DNA of 64,000 nucleotides from Methanogranum sp963676045 (GTDB lineage: Archaea; Thermoplasmatota; Thermoplasmata; Methanomassiliicoccales; Methanomethylophilaceae). A model generated the notes under the pieces. It was given only the letters and a program-made list of their open reading frames with translations. It had not been told where the DNA came from and did no database searches. Below are positions 16,168-26,046 of this stretch, one piece after another (position 1 is the stretch's first letter; every line of letters begins with the position of its first letter). The stretch lies in the NCBI GenBank assembly GCA_963676045.1, contig OY780938.1, forward strand, positions 806,001 through 870,000. The letters are read 5' to 3'. A program made the translations under genes and the position numbers.

Positions 16168-18094
16168 GATGTATCTTTTACTTCTCATAGTTCCTGCTAT
16201 ACTGGGTGCGATCGTCTCGATAATCCCGTATGAAAATAAGATTATCAAAACGACGATCGTCATATTATGCGCGATCTCTTGCATCACCGGGATAACTTCC
16301 TTCTTCATCAATGATTACCTGACCTCAATAACGTATATGCTGGGTCTGCAATCGTTGCTCGGAACATATAATGTTAAATTCGACCAATTATCGTCACTTA
16401 CCCTGACATTGTCCTCGATAGTTTATCTGATGATATTGATGCATATGTGGAGGTCCGAGAAGACATATGGTAAAAGGATGTTCGGACTAGCATCGATACT
16501 TTTCGTTGCATGTTCGATGGCCATGTATGCGGACAGCGTGATACTTCTTTTGATATCGTGGGAAATGATCACACTTACGACCTTCATGATGACGAAGGGC
16601 GCTGATGAGAGCTTCAGATGGAAATACCTGGTGATCACCCATTTCGGCGGACTTCTGATCATGTCCGTATTCGTCTACATGTGGTACATATCCGGTACGG
16701 CTGTTCTATCTGAGATGGAAATGGGCACTCTGGTAGGTTCTTTCACATCTGCTTTGATGATACTTCTGCTTTTCATCGGATTCGGTACAAAATTAGGGCT
16801 CATGCCATTCCATGCTTGGATGCCCGACCTGTATAACTCTTCATCGATACATTCGGTATCGTTCCTTTCCACGATTTGCTCTAACGTCGCCATATTGATC
16901 CTCATCAAAAGCTGTTTCCTTTGGATCGGCGTACCTGACAATCTGGTCCTGATGTTCATAATACTCCTGATAGCCTCCATAAGTGCGATCTGGGGTGCAA
17001 TGGAATCGCTCATACAGACCGAACCTAGGCGCATCCTCGCATATTCCAGTATGGAAAATATGTCGATGGTGGTACTATGCCTTGCCATGGGAATGATCTT
17101 CGCAGTCACCGACTTCGATGTCACGCTACTGCCACTGATACTTGTGGCAGCAATACTGCACACGATCAACCATTCATTCTTCAAATCGCTCATGCTATTG
17201 AATGTCGGCACCATAGAGGAATCGACTGGGGAACATTCCATAAGTCGCATGGGAGGACTTGCGAAGTACATGCCGCTCCTTTCGATGTTCGCACTCATAG
17301 GGACTTTGGCCATGGCAGCCATACCTCCGCTCAATGGATTTGTGAGCGAATGGCTGATGATCAAGACCGTCGTCACCGCTGGAACTGGGGGATCGATGTT
17401 GAACATCGTACTCCCCTTGGTCATCGTCGTACTCGGAATATGCGGTACAATGGCCGCTGTATCATATGCTAGACTCTATGGTTTCATATTCTTGGGACGC
17501 CCCAGGTCAGAAAGCATGGAAAATGCAAAGAAAATGGATAAGATGACCGCCCTTCCTCTGCTCATACTTTCTGGTGCATGCATAGCATTGGGAATATTCG
17601 CCATGCCTTTGATATATGCGATAATAGACAGCATATGCAGCACATTGGGAATCACTTACACTGTGGGAGATGTGGTCTCGAATGCGCTTAAACCGATAAT
17701 GATCGCTGTCATCTTAGCATCGATATGTTTGATCGTATACATTCTCTTCAAGATATTCAATAAGAAGAAGGTCGAGACATCCACTTGGGATTGCGGTACA
17801 GAACTCGATGAGAACATGCAATACTCCTCTGAGGGTTTCACACAACCATTGGTAAAGGTGTTCCATCCGATATATGGTGATGAGAGCGAGATAAAGGACG
17901 TCACGGGCGGAACAGACACGTTCAAGATAAGTTTCATGGAACCTTTCAGCTACTACATACTAAGGCCCATCGGAAGGTCTGTGGAGTGGTTATCACTCAA
18001 AGTCGGTAAGATACAGACAGGAAACATACAATCGTATCTCGCCTACATGATGATAACTTTGATAGTTGTCCTTCTGGGGGTGAGGTTGTTTTGA
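16154..18094 (+). CDS. Ehr-like complex subunit, HyfB/HycC (NuoL-type antiporter)
   Basis: A 646-residue membrane protein with about 16 helices, homologous to HyfB/HycC and the proton-pumping subunits of complex I. Key residues are retained: Glu in SWEMITLTTFM, Lys in GTKLGLMPFHAWMPD, and Lys/Glu in later helices. A C-terminal extension (about 535-646, with TSTWDCGTELD) is typical of HycC/HyfB. The start is TTG 16154 with AGGTGAT 8 nt upstream. It is the first of six overlapping or tightly spaced genes. Confidence 0.9.
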   Translation: MIQPEMYLLLLIVPAILGAIVSIIPYENKIIKTTIVILCAISCITGITSFFINDYLTSITYMLGLQSLLGTYNVKFDQLSSLTLTLSSIVYLMILMHMWRSEKTYGKRMFGLASILFVACSMAMYADSVILLLISWEMITLTTFMMTKGADESFRWKYLVITHFGGLLIMSVFVYMWYISGTAVLSEMEMGTLVGSFTSALMILLLFIGFGTKLGLMPFHAWMPDLYNSSSIHSVSFLSTICSNVAILILIKSCFLWIGVPDNLVLMFIILLIASISAIWGAMESLIQTEPRRILAYSSMENMSMVVLCLAMGMIFAVTDFDVTLLPLILVAAILHTINHSFFKSLMLLNVGTIEESTGEHSISRMGGLAKYMPLLSMFALIGTLAMAAIPPLNGFVSEWLMIKTVVTAGTGGSMLNIVLPLVIVVLGICGTMAAVSYARLYGFIFLGRPRSESMENAKKMDKMTALPLLILSGACIALGIFAMPLIYAIIDSICSTLGITYTVGDVVSNALKPIMIAVILASICLIVYILFKIFNKKKVETSTWDCGTELDENMQYSSEGFTQPLVKVFHPIYGDESEIKDVTGGTDTFKISFMEPFSYYILRPIGRSVEWLSLKVGKIQTGNIQSYLAYMMITLIVVLLGVRLF

Positions 18095-19029
18095 TCGAGA
18101 TCGTTGTCGCTGCGTTGCAAGCGATATTCCTCATCGCGATATCACCGCTGATAACCGGCATAATAAGGAAATTCAAGGCCTGGATGCAGCATCGCAGAGG
18201 ATCTGACATCATACAGCCGTACAGGGACCTGATAAAGCTCTTCAAAAAAGACGAGACTGTTTCCAGAAGCACTAGTTGGTTGTTCCGTTTCATACCTTAC
18301 GTATGCTTCGCAGCAATGACGCTGCTTGCGTTCATGGTACCTGTATTCTTCGTGGATATAATCGCACCATACGGAGACCTGATAACGCTCGTCTATCTAT
18401 TCACGATGTTCAGATTCTGCATGGTACTGGGAGGGCTCGAAGGCGGTTCCGTTTTCGGAGGGATGGGGAGCAGCAGGGAGATGATGATGTCGGTACTTAT
18501 CGAACCAGCACTGCTGCTGTCCCTTATGACCACTTGCGTACTCAGCGGAGCTGGAACCAACATCAGCGATGTGCCGACGCTCCTGATGTCCATGGGTATA
18601 TTGGCCTTCTGTCCAGCTTTGTTGCTTGCGACCGCATCATTCATCATCACGCTCGCTGCCGAGAATACCAGGATACCGTTTGACAACCCATCCACACATC
18701 TTGAACTGACGATGATACACGAAGGAATGCTCCTGGAATACTCTGGAAGGAGCCTTGCCTTGATGGAACTTTCATCGATGATGAGATTGACCATATTCAT
18801 GACGATGCTTGGTACCCTCTTCCTGCCATGGGGGATATCCATCACCACCGAACCACTGGACCTTGCTGTTGGATTGGTGACGATAATGGCAAAATTGATC
18901 CTGTTCTGTTTTGCATTGGCTCTCCTTGAATCCTCATCCACCAAATTCAGATTATTCAAGGCACCTAACCTTTTGACCGCATCATTAGTACTAGCACTAT
19001 TGGCGATAATATCGCTATATATATTGTGA
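18091..19029 (+). CDS. Ehr-like complex subunit, HyfC/HycD (NuoH-type)
   Basis: A 312-residue membrane protein with about eight helices, homologous to NuoH/HycD, which joins the hydrophilic arm to the membrane arm. The conserved blocks are GRRGSDI-like HRRGSDIIQPYRDL near residue 32, ENTRIPFDNP (about 191-200) and THLELTMIHEGMLLEYSG. It starts with TTG 18091 overlapping the HyfB stop, behind a strong GGGGGTGAGG. Confidence 0.92.
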   Translation: MIEIVVAALQAIFLIAISPLITGIIRKFKAWMQHRRGSDIIQPYRDLIKLFKKDETVSRSTSWLFRFIPYVCFAAMTLLAFMVPVFFVDIIAPYGDLITLVYLFTMFRFCMVLGGLEGGSVFGGMGSSREMMMSVLIEPALLLSLMTTCVLSGAGTNISDVPTLLMSMGILAFCPALLLATASFIITLAAENTRIPFDNPSTHLELTMIHEGMLLEYSGRSLALMELSSMMRLTIFMTMLGTLFLPWGISITTEPLDLAVGLVTIMAKLILFCFALALLESSSTKFRLFKAPNLLTASLVLALLAIISLYIL

Positions 19030-19038
19030 GGAAGAAAA

Positions 19039-19698
19039 ATGGACCCAACTATATACGAGAATCTGATCGATATCTGCGCCATATCAATGTTGGTGATATC
19101 TGTTATGGCAATAGCATCGACCCACATGAAAAAACTGGTACAGTTGTTCGGCATCCACTCGCTTTTCCTATCGATACTCGCATTCATCGTTGCATATTAC
19201 ACTGGAAATTCCCACATATACATCATGTTCGTGCTCACCTTGGTGCTAAAGGTCTTACTTATACCAAGATTCCTTGATTATACGATCGACAAGATCAACA
19301 TGGAAAGGGAAGTGAAATCGGCAATGGGCATACCCGGAAGCTTACTGATCTGCTCCCTGTTGATATTCATTGGATATCTTATTGCAGAACCTATGCTGGA
19401 TTCCCTGTCCACTCTCGGAAGGAACTGCCTTGCGATATCCCTGTCCATCGTATTCATCGGTATGTTCATGATGGTCACTCGCAGGAATGCACTTACCGAA
19501 TCCATAGGCCTTCTGTTGATGGAGAACGGCCTCTTCCTTGGTGCGATGACGATATCCTACGGTATGCCTTTGATCGTGGAATTCGGAGTGTTCTTCGATG
19601 TGATAATAGCCGTCGTGATAATCGGCATATTCGCATATAGGATAAATCACACATTCAATTCGATAGACACATCATTCATGAGGAGGCTTAAGGATTGA
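19039..19698 (+). CDS. Ehr-like complex subunit, HyfE (NuoK-like)
   Basis: A 219-residue membrane protein with about seven helices. The C-terminal half carries the NuoK-like signature NALTESIGLLLMENGLFLG with conserved Glu, as in HyfE. GAGGA lies just before ATG 19039. Group 4 complexes with HyfE belong to the larger, proton-pumping subtype. Confidence 0.87.
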   Translation: MDPTIYENLIDICAISMLVISVMAIASTHMKKLVQLFGIHSLFLSILAFIVAYYTGNSHIYIMFVLTLVLKVLLIPRFLDYTIDKINMEREVKSAMGIPGSLLICSLLIFIGYLIAEPMLDSLSTLGRNCLAISLSIVFIGMFMMVTRRNALTESIGLLLMENGLFLGAMTISYGMPLIVEFGVFFDVIIAVVIIGIFAYRINHTFNSIDTSFMRRLKD

Positions 19699-21164
19699 CC
19701 TACGAAATAGAAGCCATACTGCTGATACCCCTTATAGCCGCAGTACTATGTGGTATATCCCCCAAGGAACGCATGGTGTCCTGGATATCCATAATCCTCA
19801 TGGCCGCCGACATGGTCATAACGATATTGATCTGTGGTCCGGTGTTCATCGACGGGTCCACAATACACTACAGCATATGGTATGTCGATGGGCTATCCTC
19901 GATGTTCCTGATGATAACGGCTACCGTGGCGTTCATGGTCACCCTCTATTCACATGGATACATGGGATTCGAGAGAGATGAGAAGAAATTGACGATGAAG
20001 TCTGAAAAGATGTACTATCTCTGCCTCAATCTCTTCGTCGCAGCCATGCTTGGCGTGTTCACAGTATCCTCTGTCGGCATCATTTGGATAATAATCGAGG
20101 CAACGACCCTGATATCGACTTTCCTCGTAGGGTTCTATCATGATGAACACTCGACCGAGGCCTCTTGGAAATATCTTATAATATGCTCAGTCGGTATAAC
20201 GCTGGCACTTCTAGGCATATCTTTGGTGTACGCATCCGCGATAGGTGTGATAGATGATGAGTCTTCAGCATTGAATTGGCCTGTGCTCGTATCCGTGGCA
20301 TCGCAATTGGACCCTACTCTACTAAAGACGGCAATGGTGCTCATCATTGTGGGCTTCGGTACGAAAGCTGGACTTGCCCCGATGCATACATGGTTGCCCG
20401 ATGCACATAGCCAGGCACCCACGCCTATAAGTGCACTGTTATCCGCCACCTTATTGAACTGCGCACTATACAGCATACTTAGGTTCTACATCATATCGGA
20501 GATCGCGATACCTGGATTCGCTTCTACTCTGTTGCTGATATTCGGATTCGTCTCACTTTTCATCGCAGCTATGTTCATACTGAACTCCAAGGACATCAAG
20601 CGCATGCTCGCATACTCGAGTATAGAACATATAGGTCTGATATCGATAGGGTTCGGAATCGGTACGAAAGAATCGATATTCGCGGCCCTCTTCATGATTG
20701 TTGCACATTCCATGACAAAACCCATATTGTTCTTCTGCGCAGGGAACATATTACAGGAATACAAGACGAAGGACATGGGGATGATCCGAGGATTGAGTAA
20801 AAAAATGCCTTTTACTGCTGCGATGCTATCGATTGGAACGATAGCTATCATAGGCATGCCTCCATTTGCGGTGTTCATGGGTGAGCTGGCGCTTCTATTG
20901 GCGATAATGGGTTCAGGCATGTGGATACTTTCAATAATCATCATTGTCCTTCTGATAATCATATTTGCAGGATTCACTCTGCACATCTATCCAATGATGA
21001 CGGGCGAAACAGATAACGATGTCCATGATCCGAAAGGTATCGTCAGAGCGATGCCCTTCGTGATACTGACAGGAGTCATACTTGTATTCGGATTGTTCGT
21101 TCCAGACAGCATAGTCAATGGCTTCCATATGATCGCAGACAACATCTTCGAGGGCGTAATATGA
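19695..21164 (+). CDS. Ehr-like complex subunit, HyfF (NuoL/N-type antiporter)
   Basis: A 489-residue, roughly 14-helix antiporter-like subunit. Pumping residues are retained: Glu in IIEATTLISTF, Lys in GFGTKAGLAPMHTWLPDAH, and Lys in NSKDIKRMLAYSSIEHIG. It starts with TTG 19695, overlapping the HyfE stop and preceded by AGGAGG. With HyfB it gives the complex two antiporter modules. Confidence 0.91.
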   Translation: MTYEIEAILLIPLIAAVLCGISPKERMVSWISIILMAADMVITILICGPVFIDGSTIHYSIWYVDGLSSMFLMITATVAFMVTLYSHGYMGFERDEKKLTMKSEKMYYLCLNLFVAAMLGVFTVSSVGIIWIIIEATTLISTFLVGFYHDEHSTEASWKYLIICSVGITLALLGISLVYASAIGVIDDESSALNWPVLVSVASQLDPTLLKTAMVLIIVGFGTKAGLAPMHTWLPDAHSQAPTPISALLSATLLNCALYSILRFYIISEIAIPGFASTLLLIFGFVSLFIAAMFILNSKDIKRMLAYSSIEHIGLISIGFGIGTKESIFAALFMIVAHSMTKPILFFCAGNILQEYKTKDMGMIRGLSKKMPFTAAMLSIGTIAIIGMPPFAVFMGELALLLAIMGSGMWILSIIIIVLLIIIFAGFTLHIYPMMTGETDNDVHDPKGIVRAMPFVILTGVILVFGLFVPDSIVNGFHMIADNIFEGVI

Positions 21165-22621
21165 TCGAAGATGTTGACATAAAAATAAACGATCTCAGCA
21201 ACGAGATGTACAACTTCATGATCGATGGTTTCGGCCTGGTATGCATGTATGCCACTGAGAAAGGTGATTTACCACGCTCGATACAAACGATATTGAGAAA
21301 AGGAAATGATGTCAAACACATAACCACCTCATTGGAATCGGATGACTATCCTGCATTATCTCCCGCTATACCTCAGATCCGCCCATATGAACGTGAAATG
21401 CAAGAGATGAACGGGCTGAACCCATTGGGTCTAAAAGACCACCATGGCCCTCAAAGATTGCATTGGGGATATCAGAACGCACATCCGCTTCAAAAGACCC
21501 CGCTTCCAAGCGAAAGATATTGGTGCCCAATACCAGATAACAGGATGTCAGGCGACGGAGTATTCGAGATCCCCGTTGGACCGGTCCACGCTGGAATAAT
21601 AGAACCCGGACATTTCAGATTCTCGGTAGCTGGTGAACCGATACTGAAAATGAGGGCACATCTCGGATACACCTACCGTGGAATAGAGAAATTGATGGAA
21701 ACACCAGCATCGATCGATCATACCCGGCTTTTGGAAAGGGTGGCAGGAGATACGTGCGTTGCCAATGCACTCGCATATGCGCATGCTATGGAAGGCGATG
21801 CCGAGATACCATATCGTGCAAAACTACTGAGGACGATATTTGCCGAACTCGAAAGGATATATTGTCATTTCGGAGACATAAGCGGCATGGCGATGGATAC
21901 TGGATTCTCCGTCCCTGCTGCGTACGGAGCAGGCCTGAAGGAAAAGGTTCTCAGATTGAATGAGCAGATCGGAGGTCATAGATTCCTGATGGGAACGATA
22001 GTTCCTGGAGGAGTGCGCAGGGATATATCGAACGACAGTCTGAACGCCATCGAAAAACGTATACTGAAGATCAGTTTCGATATAGAGGAATTGATGGATA
22101 TGCTTGTCACTTCCTCTTTCTTCCTCGATCGTGCTGAGACCACCGGGATCTTGAGCAATGACAATGCATTGAAATATCGTGCATTGGGCCCATCAGCAAG
22201 AGCAAGCGGCGTCAAGATCGATGTAAGGAAGGAGATCCCCTATGATGCATACAGTGATGTCGGCATGAGGATCATATCCCATAATTCCGGAGATGTCTAC
22301 TCCAGACTCCTTGTGAAAGCCGGAGAGATAGTCGAATCCACGAGTATCATAAACCAATGTCTCAGCAAGATGGAAAATGGAGAACTCAGGACCAAGATCG
22401 AAATAAAGGACGGATTCAAATTAGGGATCGTGGAAGCACCTAGAGGAGAACTGGTTCATGCCGCGAACGTAATGAATGGGAACATCTGGAGATATAAGAT
22501 CAGGGACCCCTCTTTCATAAACTGGCTGGCCCTGGAGATATCTCTGCCTGGAAACATAGTTCCGGATTTCCCATTGATCAATAAGAGCTTCAATCTTTCA
22601 TATAGTGGTAACGACCTCTGA
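21161..22621 (+). CDS. Ehr-like complex large subunit (HyfG-like, no Ni-Fe ligands)
   Basis: A fusion of a NuoC-like domain (residues 1-140, with YEREMQEMNGLNPLG) and a NuoD/hydrogenase large-subunit domain. In group 4 hydrogenases the first metal motif is ERICGIC; here it is ERVAGDTC (about 192-199). The C-terminal DPCxxC is replaced by NLSYSG in NKSFNLSYSGNDL, so no Ni-Fe cysteine pair remains. Quinone-type complex I motifs are not evident either. The gene overlaps HyfF as ATGA. The complex should accept electrons and pump ions, but its reaction is not known from sequence. Confidence 0.88.
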   Translation: MIEDVDIKINDLSNEMYNFMIDGFGLVCMYATEKGDLPRSIQTILRKGNDVKHITTSLESDDYPALSPAIPQIRPYEREMQEMNGLNPLGLKDHHGPQRLHWGYQNAHPLQKTPLPSERYWCPIPDNRMSGDGVFEIPVGPVHAGIIEPGHFRFSVAGEPILKMRAHLGYTYRGIEKLMETPASIDHTRLLERVAGDTCVANALAYAHAMEGDAEIPYRAKLLRTIFAELERIYCHFGDISGMAMDTGFSVPAAYGAGLKEKVLRLNEQIGGHRFLMGTIVPGGVRRDISNDSLNAIEKRILKISFDIEELMDMLVTSSFFLDRAETTGILSNDNALKYRALGPSARASGVKIDVRKEIPYDAYSDVGMRIISHNSGDVYSRLLVKAGEIVESTSIINQCLSKMENGELRTKIEIKDGFKLGIVEAPRGELVHAANVMNGNIWRYKIRDPSFINWLALEISLPGNIVPDFPLINKSFNLSYSGNDL

Positions 22622-22629
22622 GGGTTAAA

Positions 22630-23364
22630 ATGTATAAGAAGAACATAACCAACATGATATCGAATACGAAACCTTGCGAATCGTATGAGGTCATGGAGAA
22701 CAAGAGACTCAATATGCCCATGCCCGATGAACATTGTAACATGTGCGGCGATTGTGCCAGAGCGTGTTCGGGACATGCGATATGCGTTGACGATACTTGG
22801 TCCGTGGATCTTGGAAAATGCGTCTTTTGTCGTGACTGCTATGATGTCTGCGAACATATCAAAGCGATATCCGCACCCCACTATGCCTTGAAAAGAGAGG
22901 ACCTTATATTCCACATTCATGAAAAGAAGGACATTGAAGGGCACTTGGATAAAAAAAGGATCGATGGCCTGAAAAATTCAGTTGCTGTGAGAGAATTGGA
23001 TACGGGGTCGTGTAATGCATGTGAGCATGAAGCGAATGCGATGAGCAACAAATACTACGACATGTCTCGCTTTGGTATCGAGATCAAACCTTCTCCTAGA
23101 CATGCCGATGCACTTCTCGTAACAGGGCCCATGACCCGCAACATGTTGACCGCTGCAAAAAAGACCTATGACGCAGTACCTGAGAACAAGGTAATCGTTG
23201 CATGCGGAACATGTGCCATATCCGGTGGCATGTTCGTAGAAGGGGACGTCGTAGGGAAAGGAATCAACGATACGATGCCCGTGGACATATACGTCATCGG
23301 ATGCCCTCCGACACCTAACGGGATGATAGTATCGTTGATAAAGAGCCTTGGACTTCGTCACTGA
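22630..23364 (+). CDS. Ehr-like complex small subunit fused to a 2[4Fe-4S] ferredoxin domain (HyfH-HyfI)
   Basis: The N-terminal 80 residues hold two [4Fe-4S] motifs: C36/C39/C42/C46 (CNMCGDCARAC) and C64/C67/C70/C74 (CVFCRDCYDVC). From residue 122 the NuoB/small-subunit domain follows, with DTGSCNACE (C128, C131), VACGTCAISGG (C195) and VIGCPP (C225), the four ligands of the proximal cluster. HyfH and HyfI are usually separate. All Fe-S ligands are intact, in contrast to the large subunit. The gene ends 7 nt inside the convergent UspA gene. Confidence 0.9.
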   Translation: MYKKNITNMISNTKPCESYEVMENKRLNMPMPDEHCNMCGDCARACSGHAICVDDTWSVDLGKCVFCRDCYDVCEHIKAISAPHYALKREDLIFHIHEKKDIEGHLDKKRIDGLKNSVAVRELDTGSCNACEHEANAMSNKYYDMSRFGIEIKPSPRHADALLVTGPMTRNMLTAAKKTYDAVPENKVIVACGTCAISGGMFVEGDVVGKGINDTMPVDIYVIGCPPTPNGMIVSLIKSLGLRH

Positions 23365-23747
23365 ACGACTATCACAGTGCATTTTGCATTACGGACGACG
23401 GCATCAGAAACGCTACCAAGCACCGCCCTGTCGAAAAAGGTCTTGTCTGAACGACCGACGACAATGGCATCACAACTGAATCTTTCCGCTGCTTCCAGTA
23501 TCCCTTTTGCAGGAAAACCTGAACCTATGACCGTTTGAACGTCTGCTCCGCGTTCCTTCGCCAATTTCTCGGCATCTTTCAGATATTGTTCTACGTTGGA
23601 TATCTCCAGCTCCTTGTCCAACATATCCTTGGAAGCTATATCTGAGAATATGTAGAGTTTGGTTTTGTATACCATAGAGTGGGTTATTGCATAATCCAAT
23701 GCTTTCTTGGTGTGTTCCATTCCATCATATGCGACCAGTATCGACAT
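23358..23747 (-). CDS. Universal stress protein, UspA family
   Basis: A 129-residue single-domain Usp. It starts MSILVAYDGMEHTKKALDYA and has the ATP-binding G-x2-G-x9-G-S pattern near its end as VVGRSDKTFFDRAVLGSVSDAVV split over residues 97-119. Its stop overlaps the hydrogenase-like small subunit convergently by 7 nt. A TATA-like element lies at 23787-23797. Confidence 0.87.
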   Translation of the reverse strand: MSILVAYDGMEHTKKALDYAITHSMVYKTKLYIFSDIASKDMLDKELEISNVEQYLKDAEKLAKERGADVQTVIGSGFPAKGILEAAERFSCDAIVVGRSDKTFFDRAVLGSVSDAVVRNAKCTVIVVQ

Positions 23748-23863
23748 ATAGACCCCTTATAAAGATTATAATATGCCCATAAGGTATCAGTATATACTAA
23801 TTTCTAGTCGATGCCCAAAAAGAGGAATCGATTATGCGCATGACTTGTGGTAAACTGCCAATA

Positions 23864-24346
23864 TCACCGATCTTCGAGAGTGATGTCCTCTACGATAGCA
23901 TTCGTCACGTGAACAAGATCTTTCGGATCCAGTGATAAGGTACACCCCACCCTACCTCCGCTGATGTGTATCTTCTCGTGATCGAATATCGAACTATCGA
24001 TCACGATCTTACACGCCCTCTTGATGCCGAGAGGACTGCATCCTCCGCGAACATATCCTGTGACCTTGTTTATATCCTTTACAGGGATCAATTCTATGGA
24101 CTTCTCTGCGAGCGCCTTTGCGGCTTTCTTGAGGTCCAATTCAGAAAGGGCGGGAACCACCATGATGCAGTATTTCTCACTCTTTCCTTGTCCTACCAAT
24201 GTCTTGTATGTGGATGAGATGGGGACGCCTGAGACCTCAGAAGCATGGACCGCATCGATGAAATCATCACAATCGTAGATGATCACTCCATACAGAATGT
24301 GATTCTGATCCAAGATCCTCATCGCATTGGTCTTCTGATCGCCCAT
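23864..24346 (-). CDS. ybaK: YbaK/EbsC-type aminoacyl-tRNA deacylase
   Basis: Hydrolyses mischarged aminoacyl-tRNA, typically Cys-tRNA-Pro. The family lysine is in SSTYKTLVG and the conserved GYVRGGCSPLGIKR block is present. The open frame extends to 24445, but homology begins at MGDQKTNAMRILD, so ATG 24346 is the start; this also removes an overlap with CobY. Length is 160 residues. It is the last gene of the cobalamin-oriented minus-strand cluster, 40 nt after cobY. Confidence 0.87.
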   Translation of the reverse strand: MGDQKTNAMRILDQNHILYGVIIYDCDDFIDAVHASEVSGVPISSTYKTLVGQGKSEKYCIMVVPALSELDLKKAAKALAEKSIELIPVKDINKVTGYVRGGCSPLGIKRACKIVIDSSIFDHEKIHISGGRVGCTLSLDPKDLVHVTNAIVEDITLEDR

Positions 24347-24386
24347 GACCCTTGAAATGTCCACCGAATATAAAAAAATAGATTTA

Positions 24387-24989
24387 TTAAAGGAACATCT
24401 TCCTCGCCAATTCGAGATCGTTTTGCGTGTTGACATTGACAGCAAATTCTTTGCAGTCAGTATGATAGAATGATTCCATGAGATAATCCCCGTTCAGGGT
24501 CTTCTTCCTGTCCATTATCGATATGCCAGACACTGCCCAGTTCTCGCCGTATCTATTCATGACGAATGATGGTTTTATCCCCAGACCGCTGACCGTCTTG
24601 CAATTTACCAACGCTATGAACGACTCCATCTTCGATGGCTCGAATCCATCTATGAAATCGTCGAGAATTTGTGTGGATATCAAAGGTATGTCGGAAGGGC
24701 ATGTCAGAACGAACCTGCCCTCCATGTGTGAAAAGGACTCGTGAAGATCGTCCATGAAACTCACTCCCGAGGTCCTTATAGTCTCGACACACAATTCCTT
24801 GAGGAATCTTTCTGTCTCCAATGTATTGTCACTTACAGATACCAGGATGCGATCGATGTTCTTCGATTCACTCAATGCTTCCACCACTCTTTGGACCGAG
24901 GGTTTCCCTCCAATGATCTGCATGGGCTTCTCTATTCCACATGCACCCATGCGAGAACCTTTTCCCCCGGCGTTTATAAGAGCTTGCAT
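24387..24989 (-). CDS. cobY: Adenosylcobinamide-phosphate guanylyltransferase
   Basis: Archaeal CobY transfers GMP to adenosylcobinamide phosphate to form AdoCbi-GDP, replacing bacterial CobU. The nucleotidyltransferase N-terminus INAGGKGSRMG is followed by EKPMQIIGGKP, and TCPSDIPLIS carries the metal-binding Asp. Length is 200 residues. Start and upstream cobS stop share one base (TGATG). Confidence 0.9.
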   Translation of the reverse strand: MQALINAGGKGSRMGACGIEKPMQIIGGKPSVQRVVEALSESKNIDRILVSVSDNTLETERFLKELCVETIRTSGVSFMDDLHESFSHMEGRFVLTCPSDIPLISTQILDDFIDGFEPSKMESFIALVNCKTVSGLGIKPSFVMNRYGENWAVSGISIMDRKKTLNGDYLMESFYHTDCKEFAVNVNTQNDLELARKMFL

Positions 24990-26008
24990 CAGAACATTCC
25001 GATCCCAAATCCGACGACCATCATTAACAATACAACGGCAGCACGAGATATCTCATTGGTTGCACCGAGGACATCTCCGTTCACAAATCCGAGCTTCCTG
25101 TTGGCGATCTCGGCCACACCCATACCTGCCAATATGGAGACGATAAGGCCTACGAAGAGGATTGCGATGCAGTCCAACAGCATGTCTGTGGAATATATCA
25201 CGTATCCGCAGATGAGCTGACATATCCCTCCTGCGATCAACAAGGCCACTACCGCCAGGATGAATGCCAGTATCGACGACATCAGGACCGAATTCAATGT
25301 GGTCTTGGAGACCTGCCTGGATGCCATCCCGTTCCCTGGCTCACCGTTCGCTGCGGCCGCCACCATTGCGTTCTTTATCAATATCTCGATAGGCCAGAAC
25401 AATACCACTACGAGTGTTCCCATCGATGAGAATAGAGCTATGGATATCAATGTCACCATGAAGGCGACTCCGAATCCGCCTGCCCCGATCGCCGTATCCT
25501 TCAATGCCCTTATGCGTTTCTCTCTATCCCCTGTAGCTACAAGGGCATCCCCGAAATCGACAAGTCCGTCGAAATGAAGGAACTTGCTGACGACATACAC
25601 TGTTGCCAACATCATCACAGCAACTACGAATGGATTGAATCCTATCCACCAAAGTATCAGCCCTACGATCGCAGCGATCAGACCTACAATGAAACCTGCG
25701 ACCGGGGCCAGCCAGAAATTGTTCTCCATGTCCTGGACGTCCTTCTCTTTTACGTCGACCCTTATGATCGTGAAAAAGGAGATCATCGATCTCAAAGCAC
25801 CTATCATAGAACCACTGGATGCCTTTTCCTTATTATTCTCCTTATTCTCATTCCCGGTGTTATCCTTGGCTGTTTCCTCGGCAGATGATCTATCTGAGTT
25901 GATACCGGGATTCTCTTTGCCTTTCCCACCCACCACTATCTTGGGTGCGTCTGCCGGAATGGCCCTTTTCATATCCACAACATCATCCGGTTGGTCATTG
26001 TCGGTCAT
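24989..26008 (-). CDS. cobS: Cobalamin 5'-phosphate synthase with hydrophilic N-terminal extension
   Basis: Membrane enzyme that joins AdoCbi-GDP to alpha-ribazole phosphate. The CobS core starts near residue 70 (LRSMISFFTIIRV) and contains KFLHFDGLVDFGDAL and the GAGGFGVAF block, with about seven helices. The first 65 residues are charged and low in complexity (rich in Lys, Glu, Asn, Ser), which is not usual. I prefer ATG 26008 to ATG 26017 because AGAGGA is then 8 nt away. Confidence 0.91.
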   Translation of the reverse strand: MTDNDQPDDVVDMKRAIPADAPKIVVGGKGKENPGINSDRSSAEETAKDNTGNENKENNKEKASSGSMIGALRSMISFFTIIRVDVKEKDVQDMENNFWLAPVAGFIVGLIAAIVGLILWWIGFNPFVVAVMMLATVYVVSKFLHFDGLVDFGDALVATGDREKRIRALKDTAIGAGGFGVAFMVTLISIALFSSMGTLVVVLFWPIEILIKNAMVAAAANGEPGNGMASRQVSKTTLNSVLMSSILAFILAVVALLIAGGICQLICGYVIYSTDMLLDCIAILFVGLIVSILAGMGVAEIANRKLGFVNGDVLGATNEISRAAVVLLMMVVGFGIGMF

Positions 26009-26046
26009 GATTAACATCCTCTAATCGCTTATTTTGTATTATAACG

